Assembly (NCBI RefSeq): GCF_038502225.1
Contig: NC_091292.1
Coordinates: 51,123,444 to 51,187,443 of the forward strand
Direction of reading: 5' to 3'
DNA: 64,000 nucleotides
Origin: Cherax quadricarinatus
Taxonomy: Eukaryota; Arthropoda; Malacostraca; Decapoda; Parastacidae
Made by a program: the position numbers and the translations under genes
Shown: positions 23,375 to 37,900 of the stretch, one piece after another
Position numbering within the stretch: the first letter of the stretch is position 1
Layout of the letters: each line of letters opens with the position of its first letter
Notes under the pieces: generated by a model
Seen by the model: only the letters and a program-made list of their open reading frames with translations
Database searches by the model: none
What the model was told of the DNA's origin: nothing

Positions 23375-23470
23375 GTAAGCTAGCGGAAGGCCTTCATCAT
23401 ATGACCTAAAGCTCCAATATTACTAAGACTCTTGTCAGGAAACATTTGCCCTGTTTCTTGACATATTTTG
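23375..23470 (+). repeat. Interspersed repeat Z, copy 3
   Basis: GGAAGGCCTTCATCATATGA, CCTAAAGCTCC and GTCAGGAAACATTTG follow the block order of copies 1 and 2. Confidence 0.6.
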
Positions 23471-24000
23471 TCTAACCTCACCTTTAATACTGGCCAAATT
23501 CACTAACTTTCGACAAGTCATTTTGCTGTCGGACTTTTGTCGTAATTTCCAAGCTGCTCTGTTCTAAATACTTACAATGAAACATTTTTTCCTCGTATTT
23601 ATAAAATAATTATTAGTTCTTTGCTTTCCAATAGGACACAAATTTGGTAGACAGGAAGGAAAAGCAAAGGAATAGAGCCTTTAATAAAACTAATAGATTT
23701 AGTATACATTATTTAAAAATATTAAAAAGTTTAGTAAAAGATGCAAAAGAAGACCAAATGAAAGAATGTGTGATGGATTGTTCGAATTTTTGCAGAGACT
23801 AGGATGCAGTTTAGGAGACAAATAAAATGAGAAAATGGGAATGTCATTTAAGAGAGGAAGTGGTAATGCTGTGAATAAAGTGGTCGAGATATTAGAGTAA
23901 TTAAATTTCTTTTGAAAGGTTTTGCATAATGATAAAGAAACAGATTGAGCAATTTAATGCCTACAGCAACGAAATCGTAATGGCACGACTGCAAACATAC
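23471..24000. other. AT-rich, nothing recognised
   Basis: No ORF with a recognisable motif. Confidence 0.4.
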
Positions 24001-24088
24001 CATACCACGGGCGGGGATAGAACCAGCGATCAGAGTCATAAAACTCCAGATCGTCGCGTTAGCCACTGGGCCAGCTAGCCACAATAAC
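24001..24088 (-). mobile_element. tRNA-derived SINE head
   Basis: On the minus strand an A-box-like TGGCCCAGTGGCTAACGCG is followed about 40 bases later by a B-box-like GGTTCTATCCC. These are internal RNA polymerase III promoter elements in tRNA order and spacing. The sequence does not fold into a convincing intact tRNA, so I call a SINE head. Confidence 0.6.
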
Positions 24089-24403
24089 ATTCATCCAACT
24101 AGGTAAATTTATACACCATAGGAAGGTTAGCATAGGCACTACTGTGACCACAAATAAAAGTTTTTACAGACGAATCTCCAGCTAGCGTGGCCGTGAGGAC
24201 CTCTAGCTCAAGTCTCCTCAAAGCCGTCAACATGACTCACAAAATCGTAATGAGTGTAATATGTGTCAGAGTTAAGCGCAGACAGATAGGCTGGCATGCA
24301 TTATCGCGGGTGTAAATTTCTTGTGCAATCATTGCGGTCAAATTTTCTTTGGTCTTAATAAGTCTGAATAGTCTTTATATATCTGATTTCTTTTATTTTT
24401 TAT

Positions 24404-25518
24404 TAACACATCGGCCGTTTCCAACCAAGGCAGGGTGGCCCGAAAAAGAAAACCTTTCATCATCATTCACTCCATCACTGCCTTGCCAGAGGCGCGCTTA
24501 CACTACAGTTATAAAACTGCAACATTAACACCCCTCCTTCAGAATGCAGGGAATGTGCTTTCCATCTTCAGGACTCAAAGTCCGGCCTGCAGGTTTCCCT
24601 GAACCCCTTCATAAATGTTACCTTGCTCACACTTCAACAGTACGTTAAGTCCTTAAAACCATTTGTCTCTATTCGCTCCTATTTAACACGTTCACATATG
24701 CATGCTGGAAGTCCAAGCCTTTCCTAGGCCGACCCCTACCCCGCCTTCCCTCTATTACAGATTTATACACTGAAGTCATTCTATTTTGTTCCATCTTCTC
24801 TACATGTCCGAACCACCTCAACAACCCCTCCTCAGCCCTCTGGCTAATAGTTTTGGTAATCCCGCACCTCCTCCTAATCTCCAGACTACAGATTCTCTGT
24901 GTTATATTCACACCACACATTGCCCTCAGACATGACATCTCCACTGCCTCCAGCCTTCTCCTTGTTGCAACATTCACCACTCATGCTTCATACACATATA
25001 AGAGCGTTGGCATAACTATACTCTCATACATTCCCTCTTAGCTTCCATGGACAAAGATCTTTTTCTCCACACTCTTAAGTGCACCACTCACCTTTTTCCT
25101 CTCGTCAATTTTATAATTCACCTCATCTTTCATAGACGCATCTGCTGACATGTTCATTCCCAACTATCTGAAAATGTTCACCTCCTCCATGCTCTCTCCA
25201 ATCTGATATCCAGTCTTTCGTTACCTATTTTTTTCGTTATCCTCATCACTTTACTCTTTCCTATATTCACTTTTAATTTTCTTCTTTTACATACCCTACC
25301 AAACTCAACCACCAACCTCTGCAACTTCTCTTCTGAATCTCCCAAAAGCACAGTGTAATCAGGAAAGAGCAACTGTGACAACTCCCACTTTGTGTTAGTT
25401 TATCTTTTAACTCCACACCTTTGGCCAACACCCGAGCATTCACTTCTCTTACAACTCTATCTATAAATATATTGAACAGCCAAGGTGACATCACACATTC
25501 CTGTCTAAGGCCTACTTA
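24404..25518 (-). mobile_element. LINE family A, copy 4 (decayed, 5' truncated)
   Basis: The 3' end is at 24404 (complement of the GGCCGATGTG tail). It encodes, with frameshifts, the RT from GCVMSPWLF-like sequence (near 25480; first residue altered) through the active-site region, where FADD has become FPDY (LLFPDYTVLLGDSEEKLQR, near 25360), to GRRGRGRPRKG (near 24740). It stops abruptly near 25518. Confidence 0.88.
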
Positions 25519-25719
25519 AAATTATTTCTCTTTTCTTAATTTAGTAAGAAAAGTGATAATTGTTTTATTTGACAAGATAGTAAAACCTGATAAGAAACGA
25601 ATGATTTATTAAAAGAAAGTAAGCATGAAAAGCATTAGTTCGTTCAAAATGCAAGAATTATAAGACCATTCATAGAATGTTATGTAGAGAATTAAATGGC
25701 ACACTACCGTGACTGTAAC
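25519..25719. other. AT-rich spacer
   Basis: Nothing recognised between LINE-A copy 4 and the PLE relic. Confidence 0.35.
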
Positions 25720-26400
25720 AATGCAATACCGTCTTCCTTTCTTCTAGCCTTCACAGACGCCGTCTTGTTGATGCATTCCTTATTTACAACTTTCCTAATA
25801 TTAATCATTCTCCTGGCTTTGTCCTTTTCATTCCATTGTCTAATGCTCCAAACTTCAGAACACTAGTGACTTGACCTAATCTTTATTTCCTCCTTTCCTT
25901 ACCTCTACTCCTTCCCTACATTGTCTTTGCCTTTCCTTTCTTCTACCTAGGGTAGTTCTATCTTATGATTTTTTTTCTTGTAATTTTGGTCCCACCCTCG
26001 TGGGCCATTACCTCTCAAGTAGTGTTCCTTTCACTTTTTCCCTCGTCCTTAGACTACTCCACTACTACTACTACTACTACTACTACTATTGTCTCGCTAA
26101 CACTCCACTCTCTGATTTGTCACTACCAGTACTCTCTTCTTATTACTACATCTGCCACCATTGCACTACCTACTACTACTACTACTACCACTACCACCAC
26201 CACTACCTCTATCATTTTACTTCTACTTATCGTTCTCCCGGTTCCACCCCTTCTTATATATACTGGTTCCCTTGAATCATTTATCTACATTACTGGTACC
26301 TTTTCCTAATTAATGGTCCAAGTCGGACCGAAACGTCGTCCTAAGTATCATCCTCCTATGTGCGAGTTGTTTGTTAGTGTTATGTTGTTTATACGTCTAG
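25720..26400 (+). mobile_element. PLE 3'-region relic P5
   Basis: Matches the minus strand of 35700-36290 in order: a TCCTGGCTTTG block, AGTGACTTGACCTAATCTTT, GGTCCCACCCTCGTGGGCCAT, CT-rich and (CTA)n microsatellites, TATATATACTGG, then GTCCAAGTCGGACCGAAACG. The last block is a hammerhead-like hairpin (GGTCC/GGACC then GAAACG, about 26316-26336) with a decayed core. Confidence 0.5.
26042..26212. repeat. (CTA)n and related trinucleotide repeats
   Basis: ACTACT runs at about 26054-26086 and 26168-26200 with ACC variants. Frames here give artefactual poly-T or poly-Y peptides. Confidence 0.9.
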
Positions 26401-26690
26401 GTAAAGAAATGGGTAGTCAATAAAACGCACGTTCACCTAACTTATTATTTGTTTGTTCAGAGTAAATATATTATACTTTTCAATGTAGGAGAAATTCGTA
26501 AAAATATTAATGAAAAAACTTCATTACTTAAACTTCATTTGTATCGCTGAAGAAAAAAGTTCTTGGACACTGTCCTGGGCAGAAATAATATCAGGCAACT
26601 CAGACATAGTAAACAGAGTAGGAAAGTCTATTTTCAGGAATGAATTAGCACAGCTTGCAACAACGATGGTGACTGACAACATTATTACCG
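26401..26690. other. No gene recognised
   Basis: AT-rich DNA. A 71-codon open stretch (26510-26725) has no recognisable motif. Confidence 0.35.
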
Positions 26691-26860
26691 GTACTTTTCT
26701 GTATGTAACTACTGAAAGACACTAGTTAACGTCAAGCATATATCCAACCCGTCACACTGGCACCTGTTCATCCCATTTCTAAAGCTACCTAAAGTTAATT
26801 TGAAAGATGACAATGTTTAATATTTGATCCCTCATGGCAGGTTGCCATGACAGACGAGTT
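26691..26860 (-). repeat. Inverted paralogue of the 35-bp satellite locus, with one unit
   Basis: Read on the minus strand: AACTTTAGGTAGCTTTAGAA, ATGGGATGAACAGGTGCCA, one unit beginning GTGTGACGGGTTGG and ending CTTGACGTTAACTA, then GTGTCTTTCAGTAGTTACAT. These blocks match, in order, 30432-30523 (left flank), a single satellite unit, and 35109-35135 (right flank). This is the unexpanded form of the satellite locus in opposite orientation. Confidence 0.9.
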
Positions 26861-26934
26861 TTTATTTTCAAATATTCAATGACTGTATCATGTTACCACT
26901 CTGAACAAAGAGTTTGATAATTTGGTACAACACA

Positions 26935-29900
26935 ATACCCCCAACCCTCTCCCACACACACTGATATACCCCACCCCTCTCCCACACACACTGACATACC
27001 CCACCCCTCTCCCACACACACTGATATACCCCACCCCTCTCCCACACACACTCTGACCTACCCCACCCCTCTCCCACACACACTGACATACCCCACCCCT
27101 CTCCCAAACACACTGACATACCCTACCCCTCTCCCACACACACTGACATACCTCAGCCCTCTCCCAAACACACTGACATACCCCACCCCTCTCCCACACA
27201 CACTGACATACCCCACCCCTCTCCCAAACACACTGACATACCCCACCCCTCTCCCAAACACACTGACATACCCCACCCCTCTCCCAAACACACTGACATA
27301 CCCCACCTACCCCGCCCCTCTCCCACACACACTGACATACCCCACCCCTCTCCCACACACACTGACATACCCCACCCCTCTCCCACACACACTGATATAC
27401 CCCCAACCCTCTCCCACACACACTATACATACCCCACCCCTCTCCCACACACACAGACATACCCCACCCCTTTCCCACACACACTGGCATACCCCACCCC
27501 CCTCCCACACACACTGGCATACCTCGCCCCTCTCCCACACACACTGATATACCCCACCCCTCTCCCACACACACTCTGACCTACCCCACCCCTCTCCCAC
27601 ACACACAGATATACCCCCAACCCTCTCCCACACACACTGACATACCCCACCCCTGTCCCACACACACTCTGACCTATCCCACCCCTCTCCCACACACACT
27701 GATAGACCCCCAACCCTCTCCCACACACACTACACACACCCCACCCCTCTCCCACACACACTGACATACCCCACCCCTTTCCCACATACACTCTGACCTA
27801 CCCCACCCCTCTCCCACACACTGATATACCCCAAACCCTCTCCCACACACACTACACATACCCCACCCCTCTCCCACACACACTGACATACCCCCAACCT
27901 TTTCCCACACACTGACATACCCCGCCCCTCTCCCACACACACTAACATACCCAACCCCTCTCCCACACACACTGACATAACCCCAACTCTCTCCCACACA
28001 CACTGACATACCCCCAACTCTCTCCCACACACACTGACATATCCCGCCCCTCTCCCAAACACACTGACATACCCCACCCCTCTCCCACGCACACTGACCT
28101 ACCCCCACCCTCTCCCACACACACTGACATACCCCATCCCTCTCCCACACATACTGATATACCCCCAACCCTCTCCCACACACACTACACATACCCCACA
28201 CACACTTACATACCCCACCCCTCTCCCACACACACTGACATACCCCAACTCTCTCCCATACACACTGACATACCCCACCCCTCTCCCAAGCACACTGACA
28301 TACCCCAACCCTCTCCCACGCACACTGACATACCCCACCCCTCTCCTACACACACTGACATACCCCGCCCCTCTCCCACACACACTGACATACCCCACCC
28401 CTCTCCCACACACACTGACTTACCCCACCTCTCTCCCACACACACTGATATACCCCCAACCCTCTCCCACACACACTATACATACCCCACCCCTCTCCCA
28501 CACACACTGACATACCCCACCCCTTTCCCACACACACTGACATACCCCATCCCTCTCCCACACATACTGATATACCCCCAACCCTCTCCCACACACACTA
28601 CACATACCCCACACACACTTACATACCCCACCCCTCTCCCACACACACTGACATACCCCAACTCTCTCCCATACACACTGACATACCCCACCCCTCTCCC
28701 AAGCACACTGACATACCCCCAACCCTCTCCCACGCACACTGACATACCCCCAACCCTCTCCCACACACACTGACATACCCCGCCCCTCTCCCACACACAC
28801 TGACATACCCCGCACCTCTCTCGCACACATTGACATACCCCACCCCTCTCCCACACACACTGAATTAACCCAACCCTCTCCCAAACACATTGACATACCC
28901 CGCCCCTCTCCCACACACACTGACATACCCCACCCCTCTCCCACACACACAGGCATACCCCCAACCCTCTTCCACACACACAGACATACCCCGCCCCTCT
29001 CACACACACACTGACATACCCCGCCCCTCTCCCACACACACTGACATACCCTCAACCCTCTCCCACACACACTGACATACCCCCAACCCTCTCCACACAC
29101 ACTGACATACCCCACCCCTCTGCCACACACACTGACATACCCCCAACCCTCTCCCACACACACTGACATGTCCCGCCCCTCTCCCACACACACTGACATA
29201 CCCCCAACCCTCTCTCACACATACTGCCATGTCCCGCCCCTCTCGCACACACACTGACATACCCCGCCCCACTCCCACACACACTGACATACCCCAAACT
29301 CTCTCCCACACACACTGACATACCCCACCCCTCTCCCACACACACTGACATACCCCCAACCCTCTCGCACACACACTGACATACCCCAACCCTCTCCCAC
29401 ACACACAGACATACCCCACCCCTCTCGCACACACACTGACATACCCCGCCCCTCACCCACACACACTGACATACCCCCCAACCCTCTCCCACACACACTG
29501 ACATACCCCACCCCTCTCGCACACACACTGACATACCCCGCCCCTCTCGCACACACACTGACATACCCCGCCTCTCTACGACACACAATAACGTACCATG
29601 TTCCTCTCCCACACAACCATACCCCGTCCCTCTCCTACACACTAACATAACACGCCATTCTCCAACACACAAAAACATACCCGCCCCTCTCCCACACACA
29701 CTGAAATACCCGCCCCTCTTCCACACACACTAACATACCCCACCCCTCTCCCACACACTGACATATCCCACCTCTCTCCCACACACACTGAAATACCCCA
29801 CCCCTCTCCCGCACACACTAACATACCCGCCCCTCTCCCACACACACTGAAAAACCCCGCCCCTCTCCCACACAGTGACATACCCCGCCTCTCTCTCACA

Positions 29901-30165
29901 CACACTAACATAACACACCCTTCTCCCACACATACTAACATATCCGCCCCTCTCCCACACACACTGATATACCCCGGCTCTCTCCCACACACATTAACCT
30001 ACCCGTCCCTATACCACACACACTGACATCTTCCGCCACTCTCCCACACACAATAACATACCCCGACCCTCACCCACACACACTAACATACCCGACCCTC
30101 TCCTACACACACTAACATACCCGACCCTCTCACACACACTGACATACCCCGACCCTCTGAGTGTT
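26935..30165. repeat. 30-bp minisatellite array, divergent, about 107 copies
   Basis: The unit is close to ACACACACTGACATACCCCA plus CCCCTCTCCC. It varies by substitutions (TGATATAC, CTATACAT, CTCTGACCT) and small indels, more so towards the right end. A segment at about 28120-28300 recurs 413 bases later (28535-28715), an internal block duplication. Because the period is divisible by three and the minus strand lacks stops, long minus-strand frames arise (up to 259 codons of VSVCGRGVGY-type repeats). They have no supported start or splice context and I treat them as artefacts. Confidence 0.95.
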
Positions 30166-30431
30166 GGACAGCATATGCTCATCATACAGCATGCTACGAG
30201 CGATTACTTGTCTCTCCTACCCCCAACACACACCTGAAGTCAGCGGTAAGATGAACAGTTTATGTCAAAAATTTATTTAAAGGATGAAGAACATTACATA
30301 AGTTTTATTCAAATTTATCAGTTTCTTATCAGAAATTTAACCATTTTTTTTAGTATCAATAACCCTAATAACTACTATTTGTTAAGCAGGTGAGAGGCCA
30401 TAACCTATATTGAAAGTGGAACCTTGTCTAT
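30166..30431. other. Spacer between the two arrays
   Basis: No gene. The part from about 30395 may extend the inverted homology with 26860-26900 weakly (CTTGTCTATCATGCC against CTCGTCTGTCATGG). Confidence 0.35.
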
Positions 30432-30523
30432 CATGCCAACCCGTCATGTCGGATTAAATATTATATATTGTCATCATTCTAACTAACTTTAGGTAGCTTT
30501 AGAAATGGGATGAACATGTGCCA
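30432..30523 (+). repeat. Left flank of the 35-bp satellite, inverted match to 26761-26860
   Basis: Contains AACTTTAGGTAGCTTTAGAA and ATGGGATGAACATGTGCCA, nearly identical to the minus strand of 26758-26802. Confidence 0.9.
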
Positions 30524-33500
30524 GTGTGACGGGTTGGACACAAGCTTGATGTTAACTAGTGTGACGGGTTGGACACAAGCTTGATGTTAACTAGTGTGAC
30601 GGGCTGGACACAAGCTTGATGTTAACTAGTGTGACGGGTTGGACACAAGCTTGATGTTAACTAGTGTGACGGGTTGGACACAAGCTTGATGTTAACTAGT
30701 GTGACGGGTTAGACACAAGCTTGATGTTAACTAGTGTGACGGGTTGGACACAAGCTTGATGTTAACTAGTGTGACGGGTTAGACACAAGCTTGATGTTAA
30801 CTAGTGTGACGGGTTAGACACAAGCTTGATGTTAACTAGTGTGACGGATTGGACACAAGCTTGATGTTAACTAGTGTGACGGGTTGGACACAAGCTTGAT
30901 GTTAACTAGTGTGACGGGTTGGACACAAGCTTGATGTTAACTAGTGTGATGGGATGGACACAAACTTGATGTTAACTAGTGTGACGGGTTGGACACAAGC
31001 TTGATGTTAACTAGTGTGACGGGTTGGACACAAGCTTGATGTTAACTAGTGTGACGGGTTTGACACAAGCTTGATGTTAACTAGTGTGACGGGTTGGACA
31101 CAAGCTTGATGTTAACTAGTGTGACGGGTTGGACACAAGCTTGATGTTAACTAGTGTGACGGGTTGGACAAAACCTTGATGTTAACTAGTGTGACGGGTT
31201 GGACACAAGCTTGATGTTAACTAGTGTGACGGGTTGGACACAAGCTTGATGTTAACTAGTGTGACGGGTTGGACACAAGCTTGATGTTAACTAGTGTGAC
31301 GGGTTGGACACAAGCTTGATGTTAACTAGTGTGACGGGTTGGACATAAGCTTGATGTTAACTAGTGTGACGGGTTGGACACAAGCTTGATGTTAACTAGT
31401 GTGACGGGTTGGACACAAGCTTGATGTTAACTAGTGTGACGGGTTGGACACAAGCTTGATGTTAACTAGTGCGACGGGTTGAACACAAGCTTGATGTTAA
31501 CTAGTGTGACGGGTTGGACACAAGCTTGATGTTAACTAGTGTGACGGGTTAGACACAAGCTTGATGTTAACTAGTGTGACGGGTTAGACACAAGCTTGAT
31601 GTTAACTAGTGTGACGGGTTAGACACAAGCTTGATGTAAACTAGTGTGACGGGTTAGACACAAGCTTGATGTTAACTAGTGTGACGGGTTGGACACAAGC
31701 TTGATGTTAACTAGTGTGACGGGTTGGACACAAGCTTGATGTTAACTAGTGTGACGGGTTAGACACAAGCTTGATGTTAACTAGTGTGACGGGTTAGACA
31801 CAAGCTTGATGTTAACTAGTGTGACGGGTTAGACACAAGCTTGATGTTAACTAGTGTGACGGGTTAGACACAAGCTTGATGTTAACTAGAGTGACGGGTT
31901 GGACACAAGCTTGATGTTAACTAGTGTGACGGGTTAGACACAAGCTTGATGTTAACTAGTGTGACGGGTTAGACACAAGCTTGATGTTAACTAGTGTGAC
32001 GGGTTAGACACGAGCTTGATGTTAACTAGTGTGACGGGTTGGACACAAGCTTGATGTTAACTAGTGTGACGGGTTAGACACAAGCTTGATGTTAACTAGT
32101 GTGACGGGTTAGACACAAGCTTGATGTTAACTAGTGTGACGGGTTAGACACAAGCGTGATGTTAACTAGTGTGACGGGTTGGACACAAGCTTGATGTTAA
32201 CTAGTGTGACGGGTTAGACACAAGCTTGATGTTAACTAGTGTGACGGGTTGGACACAAGCTTGATGTTAACTAGTGTGACGGGTTGGACACAAGCTTGAT
32301 GTTAACTAGTGTGACGGGTTGGACACAAGCTTGATGTTAACTAGTGTGAGGGGTTGGACACAAGCTTGATGTTAACTAGTGTGACGGGTTGGACACAAGC
32401 TTGATGTTAACTAGTGTGACGGGTTGGACACAAGCTTGATGTTAACTAGTGTGACGGGTTAGACAAAAGCTTGATGTTAACTAGTGTGACGGGTTAGACA
32501 CAAGCTTGATGTTAACTAGTGTGACGGGTTAGACACAAGCTTGATGTTAACTAGTGTGACGGGTTGGACACAAGCTTGATGTTAACTAGTGTGACGGGTT
32601 GGACACAAGCTTGATGTTAACTAGTGTGACGGGTTAGACACAAGCTTGATGTTAACTAGTGTGACGGGTTAGACACAAGCTTGATGTTAACTAGTGTGAC
32701 GGGTTAGACACAAGCTTGATGTTAACTAGTGTGACGGGTTAGACACAAGCTTCATGTTAACTAGTGTGACGGGTTAGACACAAGCTTGATTTTAACTAGT
32801 GTGACGGGTTAGACACAAGCTTGATGTTAACTAGTGTGACGGGTTAGACACAAGCTTGATGTTAACTAGTGTGACGGGTTGGACACAAGCTTGATGTTAA
32901 CTAGTGTGACGGGTTAGACACAAGCTTGATGTTAACTAGTGTGACGGGTTGGACACAAGCTTGATGTTAACTAGTGTGACGGGTTGGACACAAGCTTGAT
33001 GTTAACTAGTGTGACGGGTTGGACACAAGCTTGATGTTAACTAGTGTGACGGGTTAGACACAAGCTTGATGTTAACTAGTGTGACGGGTTAGACACAAGC
33101 TTGATGTTAACTAGTGTGACGGGTTAGACACAAGCTTGATGTTAACTAGTGTGACGGGTTGGACACAAGCTTGATGTTAACTAGTGTGACGGGTTGGACA
33201 CAAGCTTGATGTTAACTAGTGTGACGGGTTAGACACAAGCTTGATGTTAACTAGTGTGACGGGTTAGACACAAGCTTGATGTTAACTAGTGTGACGGGTT
33301 AGACACAAGCTTGATGTTAACTAGTGTGAGGGGTTAGACACAAGCTTGATGTTAACTAGTGTGACGGGTTAGACACAAGCTTGATGTTAACTAGTGTGAC
33401 GGGTTAGACACAAGCTTGATGTTAACTAGTGTGACGGGTTGGACACAAGCTTGATGTTAACTAGTGTGACGGGTTAGACACAAGCTTGATGTTAACTAGT

Positions 33501-35108
33501 GTGACGGGTTAGACACAAGCTTGATGTTAACTAGTGTGACGGGTTAGACACAAGCTTGATGTTAACTAGTGTGACGGGTTAGACACAAGCTTGATGTTAA
33601 CTAGTGTGACGGGTTAGACACAAGCTTGATGTTAACTAGTGTGACGGGTTAGACACAAGCTTGATGTTAACTAGTGTGACGGGTTGGACACAAGCTTGAT
33701 GTTAACTAGTGTGACGGGTTGGACACAAGCTTGATGTTAACTAGTGTGACGGGTTAGACACAAGCTTGATGTTAACTAGTGTGACGGGTTAGACACAAGC
33801 TTGATGTTAACTAGTGTGACGGGTTAGACACAAGCTTGATGTTAACTAGTGTGACGGGTTAGACACAAGCTTGATGTTAACTAGTGTGACGGGTTGGACA
33901 CAAGCTTGATGTTAACTAGTGTGACGGGTTGGACACAAGCTTGATGTTAACTAGTGTGACGGGCTGGACACAAGCTTGATGTTAACTAGTGTGACGGGTT
34001 GGACACAAGCTTGATGTTAACTAGTGTGACGGGTTGGACACAAGCTTGATGTTAACTAGTGTGACGGGTTGGACACAAGCTTGATGTTAACTAGTGTGAC
34101 GGGTTGGACACAAGCTTGATGTTAACTAGTGTGACGGGTTGGACACAAGCTTGATGTTAACTAGTGTGACGGGTTAGACACAAGCTTGATGTTAACTAGT
34201 GTGACGGGTTAGACACAAGCTTGATGTTAACTAGTGTGACGGGTTGGACACAAGCTTGATGTTAACTAGTGTGCCGGGTTAGACACGAGCTTGATGTTAA
34301 CTAGTGTGACGGGTTGGACACAAGCTTGATGTTAACTAGTGTGACGGGTTAGACACAAGCTTGATGTTAACTAGTGTGACGGGTTGGATACAAGCTTGAT
34401 GTTAACTAGTGTGACGGGTTAGACACAAGCTTGATGTTAACTAGTGTGACGGGTTAGACACAAGCTTGATGTTAACTAGTGTGACGGGTTGGACACAAGC
34501 TTGATGTTAACTAGTGTGACGGGTTAGACACAAGCTTGATGTTAACTAGTGTGACGGGTTGGACACAAGCTTGATGTTAACTAGTGTGACGGGTTGGACA
34601 CAAGCTTGATGTTAACTAGTGTGACGGGTTAGACACATGCTTGATGTTAACTAGTGTGACGGGTTAGACACAAGCTTGATGTTAACTAGTGTGACGGGTT
34701 AGACACAAGCTTGATGTTAACTAGTGTGACGGGTTGGACACAAGCTTGATGTTAACTAGTGTGACGGGTTGGACACAAGCTTGATGTTAACTAGTGTGAC
34801 GGGTTGGACACAAGCTTGATGTTAACTAGTGTGACGGGTTGGACACAAGCTTGATGTTAACTAGTGTGACGGGCTGGACACAAGCTTGATGTTAACTAGT
34901 GTGACGGGTTGGACACAAGCTTGATGTTAACTAGTGTGACGGGTTGGACACAAGCTTTATGTTAACTAGTGTGACGGGTTGGACACAAGCTTGATGTTAA
35001 CTAGTGTGACGGGTTAGACACAAGCTTGATGTTAACTAGTGTGATGGGTTAGACACAAGCTTGATGTTAACTAGTGTGACGGGTTAGACACAAGCTTGAT
35101 GTTAACTA
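30524..35108. repeat. 35-bp satellite array, 131 copies
   Basis: The unit starts GTGTGACGGGTTGGACACAA and ends GCTTGATGTTAACTA. The span is 4585 bases, exactly 131 x 35, with no net indel. Variation is sparse and dominated by one G/A site (TTGGACAC or TTAGACAC). Rare singletons occur, for example at 30953 and 34274. Period 35 is not a multiple of three; it is non-coding. Each unit contains AAGCTT. Confidence 0.97.
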
Positions 35109-35145
35109 GTGTGACTCTCAGTAACTACATACAGTCTGCTATTTG
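35109..35145 (+). repeat. Right flank of the 35-bp satellite
   Basis: GTGTGACTCTCAGTAACTACATACAG matches the minus strand of 26697-26725 (GTGTCTTTCAGTAGTTACATACAG), with a 2-base gap. Homology ends near 35145. Confidence 0.85.
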
Positions 35146-35193
35146 CCAACCATTATGATTTTTATTCTCAAAATTCGTGAATATTTAAATCTT

Positions 35194-36830
<1,637 letters not shown>

Positions 36831-37900
36831 GTGGCCACTGTGATTTGGGAAAACAACAGACATAGCGTGCGGTTAGGAGCGGGCAAACACCCAAATCTGA
36901 GGTGAATAGCAGCTGTGATTGTTGAGATTACCCTGTGAATATCAGACTAGGAGATGGTAGATCCTTACACACATTATTATAAATTAGGAAATACCTCAAA
37001 GTTTCCAGGGACCCCTAAGGTGTTCGAAGAGTTGCTAATAAAATTTAACTATTTGCAGGAATCAGTCCTGTGCATGTGGATTCTTGAAGTGAGAGAGTCA
37101 TAGAAATCTAGGTAGCCTGGGTAGAATCAGAGGATTTCTCACTATTATAGGCTCCACTAATCAAGTCTGCTCAAGTTTGTGCATGGAGGCAGGAATTTCC
37201 TGTATTTTGGTGTGTTCTACATAGAAGTGTGCCTTAAGGGTCACTTGTGAGAATAAGACTCCAGGAGTCTTGTGTTATCTGTGTCAACAGTGACTGACAG
37301 AGTGGGGCATCTCACAAGTTTCCACAGGCATGGAGAAAAATTTAAATAAGAATACTTTTCCTGACAGAGGGAGCTTAATTTACAAAAAAGTAGTGAATGT
37401 ACTTGCCACTGTGCATAGGCTTATGATAAAAGGAAAGAAAAGCCTGTAGCCGAGCGATGGATATGTACATCAAGGATGTAAGTAATGTTTGAATGATAGA
37501 AATGTAAGATCCAGAGGTGTGACAGAGAGGGAAATAAGTCTGCTGAATATGGAAATCAATGTACATGTGAGAATGTTATTAAAATATAAATAAATCAAGG
37601 GATTGTATTTCTGTAAGCAATAAAAATGAATTAAAGAACAACTGTTATACAAATTTATTGATTTTGTAAAGCATACAAGACATCTGAGATGTGACAACCT
37701 GAGCAACTGATTGTAATATAAGGTACGTTGAATTAGTAAAGTAAAGTGTTACGAATAATTCCGTATAAGCCTGCAATTTTGAGCAGTTGCAAACTGTTCT
37801 GCACCATGTATGTCCTTTCTGATTTTGTAATGTAAATGTATTTACTCTGTCCACGTCTCTAGTCTCTTCCAACCCTGTTTACGTTTCTTTAAATAATCGT
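36831..37900. other. No gene recognised
   Basis: Low-complexity AG-rich to mixed sequence. Short minus-strand open stretches (60-78 codons) show no domain. Confidence 0.4.

Noticed and set aside
24001..24088. Functional tRNA gene
   Set aside because: A- and B-box-like sequences are present, but no convincing acceptor or anticodon stem; a SINE head is more likely.
26888..29992. Long minus-strand ORFs of Cys/Gly/Val repeats as a real protein gene
   Set aside because: All three frames are open only because the unit is 30 bp and stop-free on that strand; no splice or start context is seen, and sequence drift is not codon-like.
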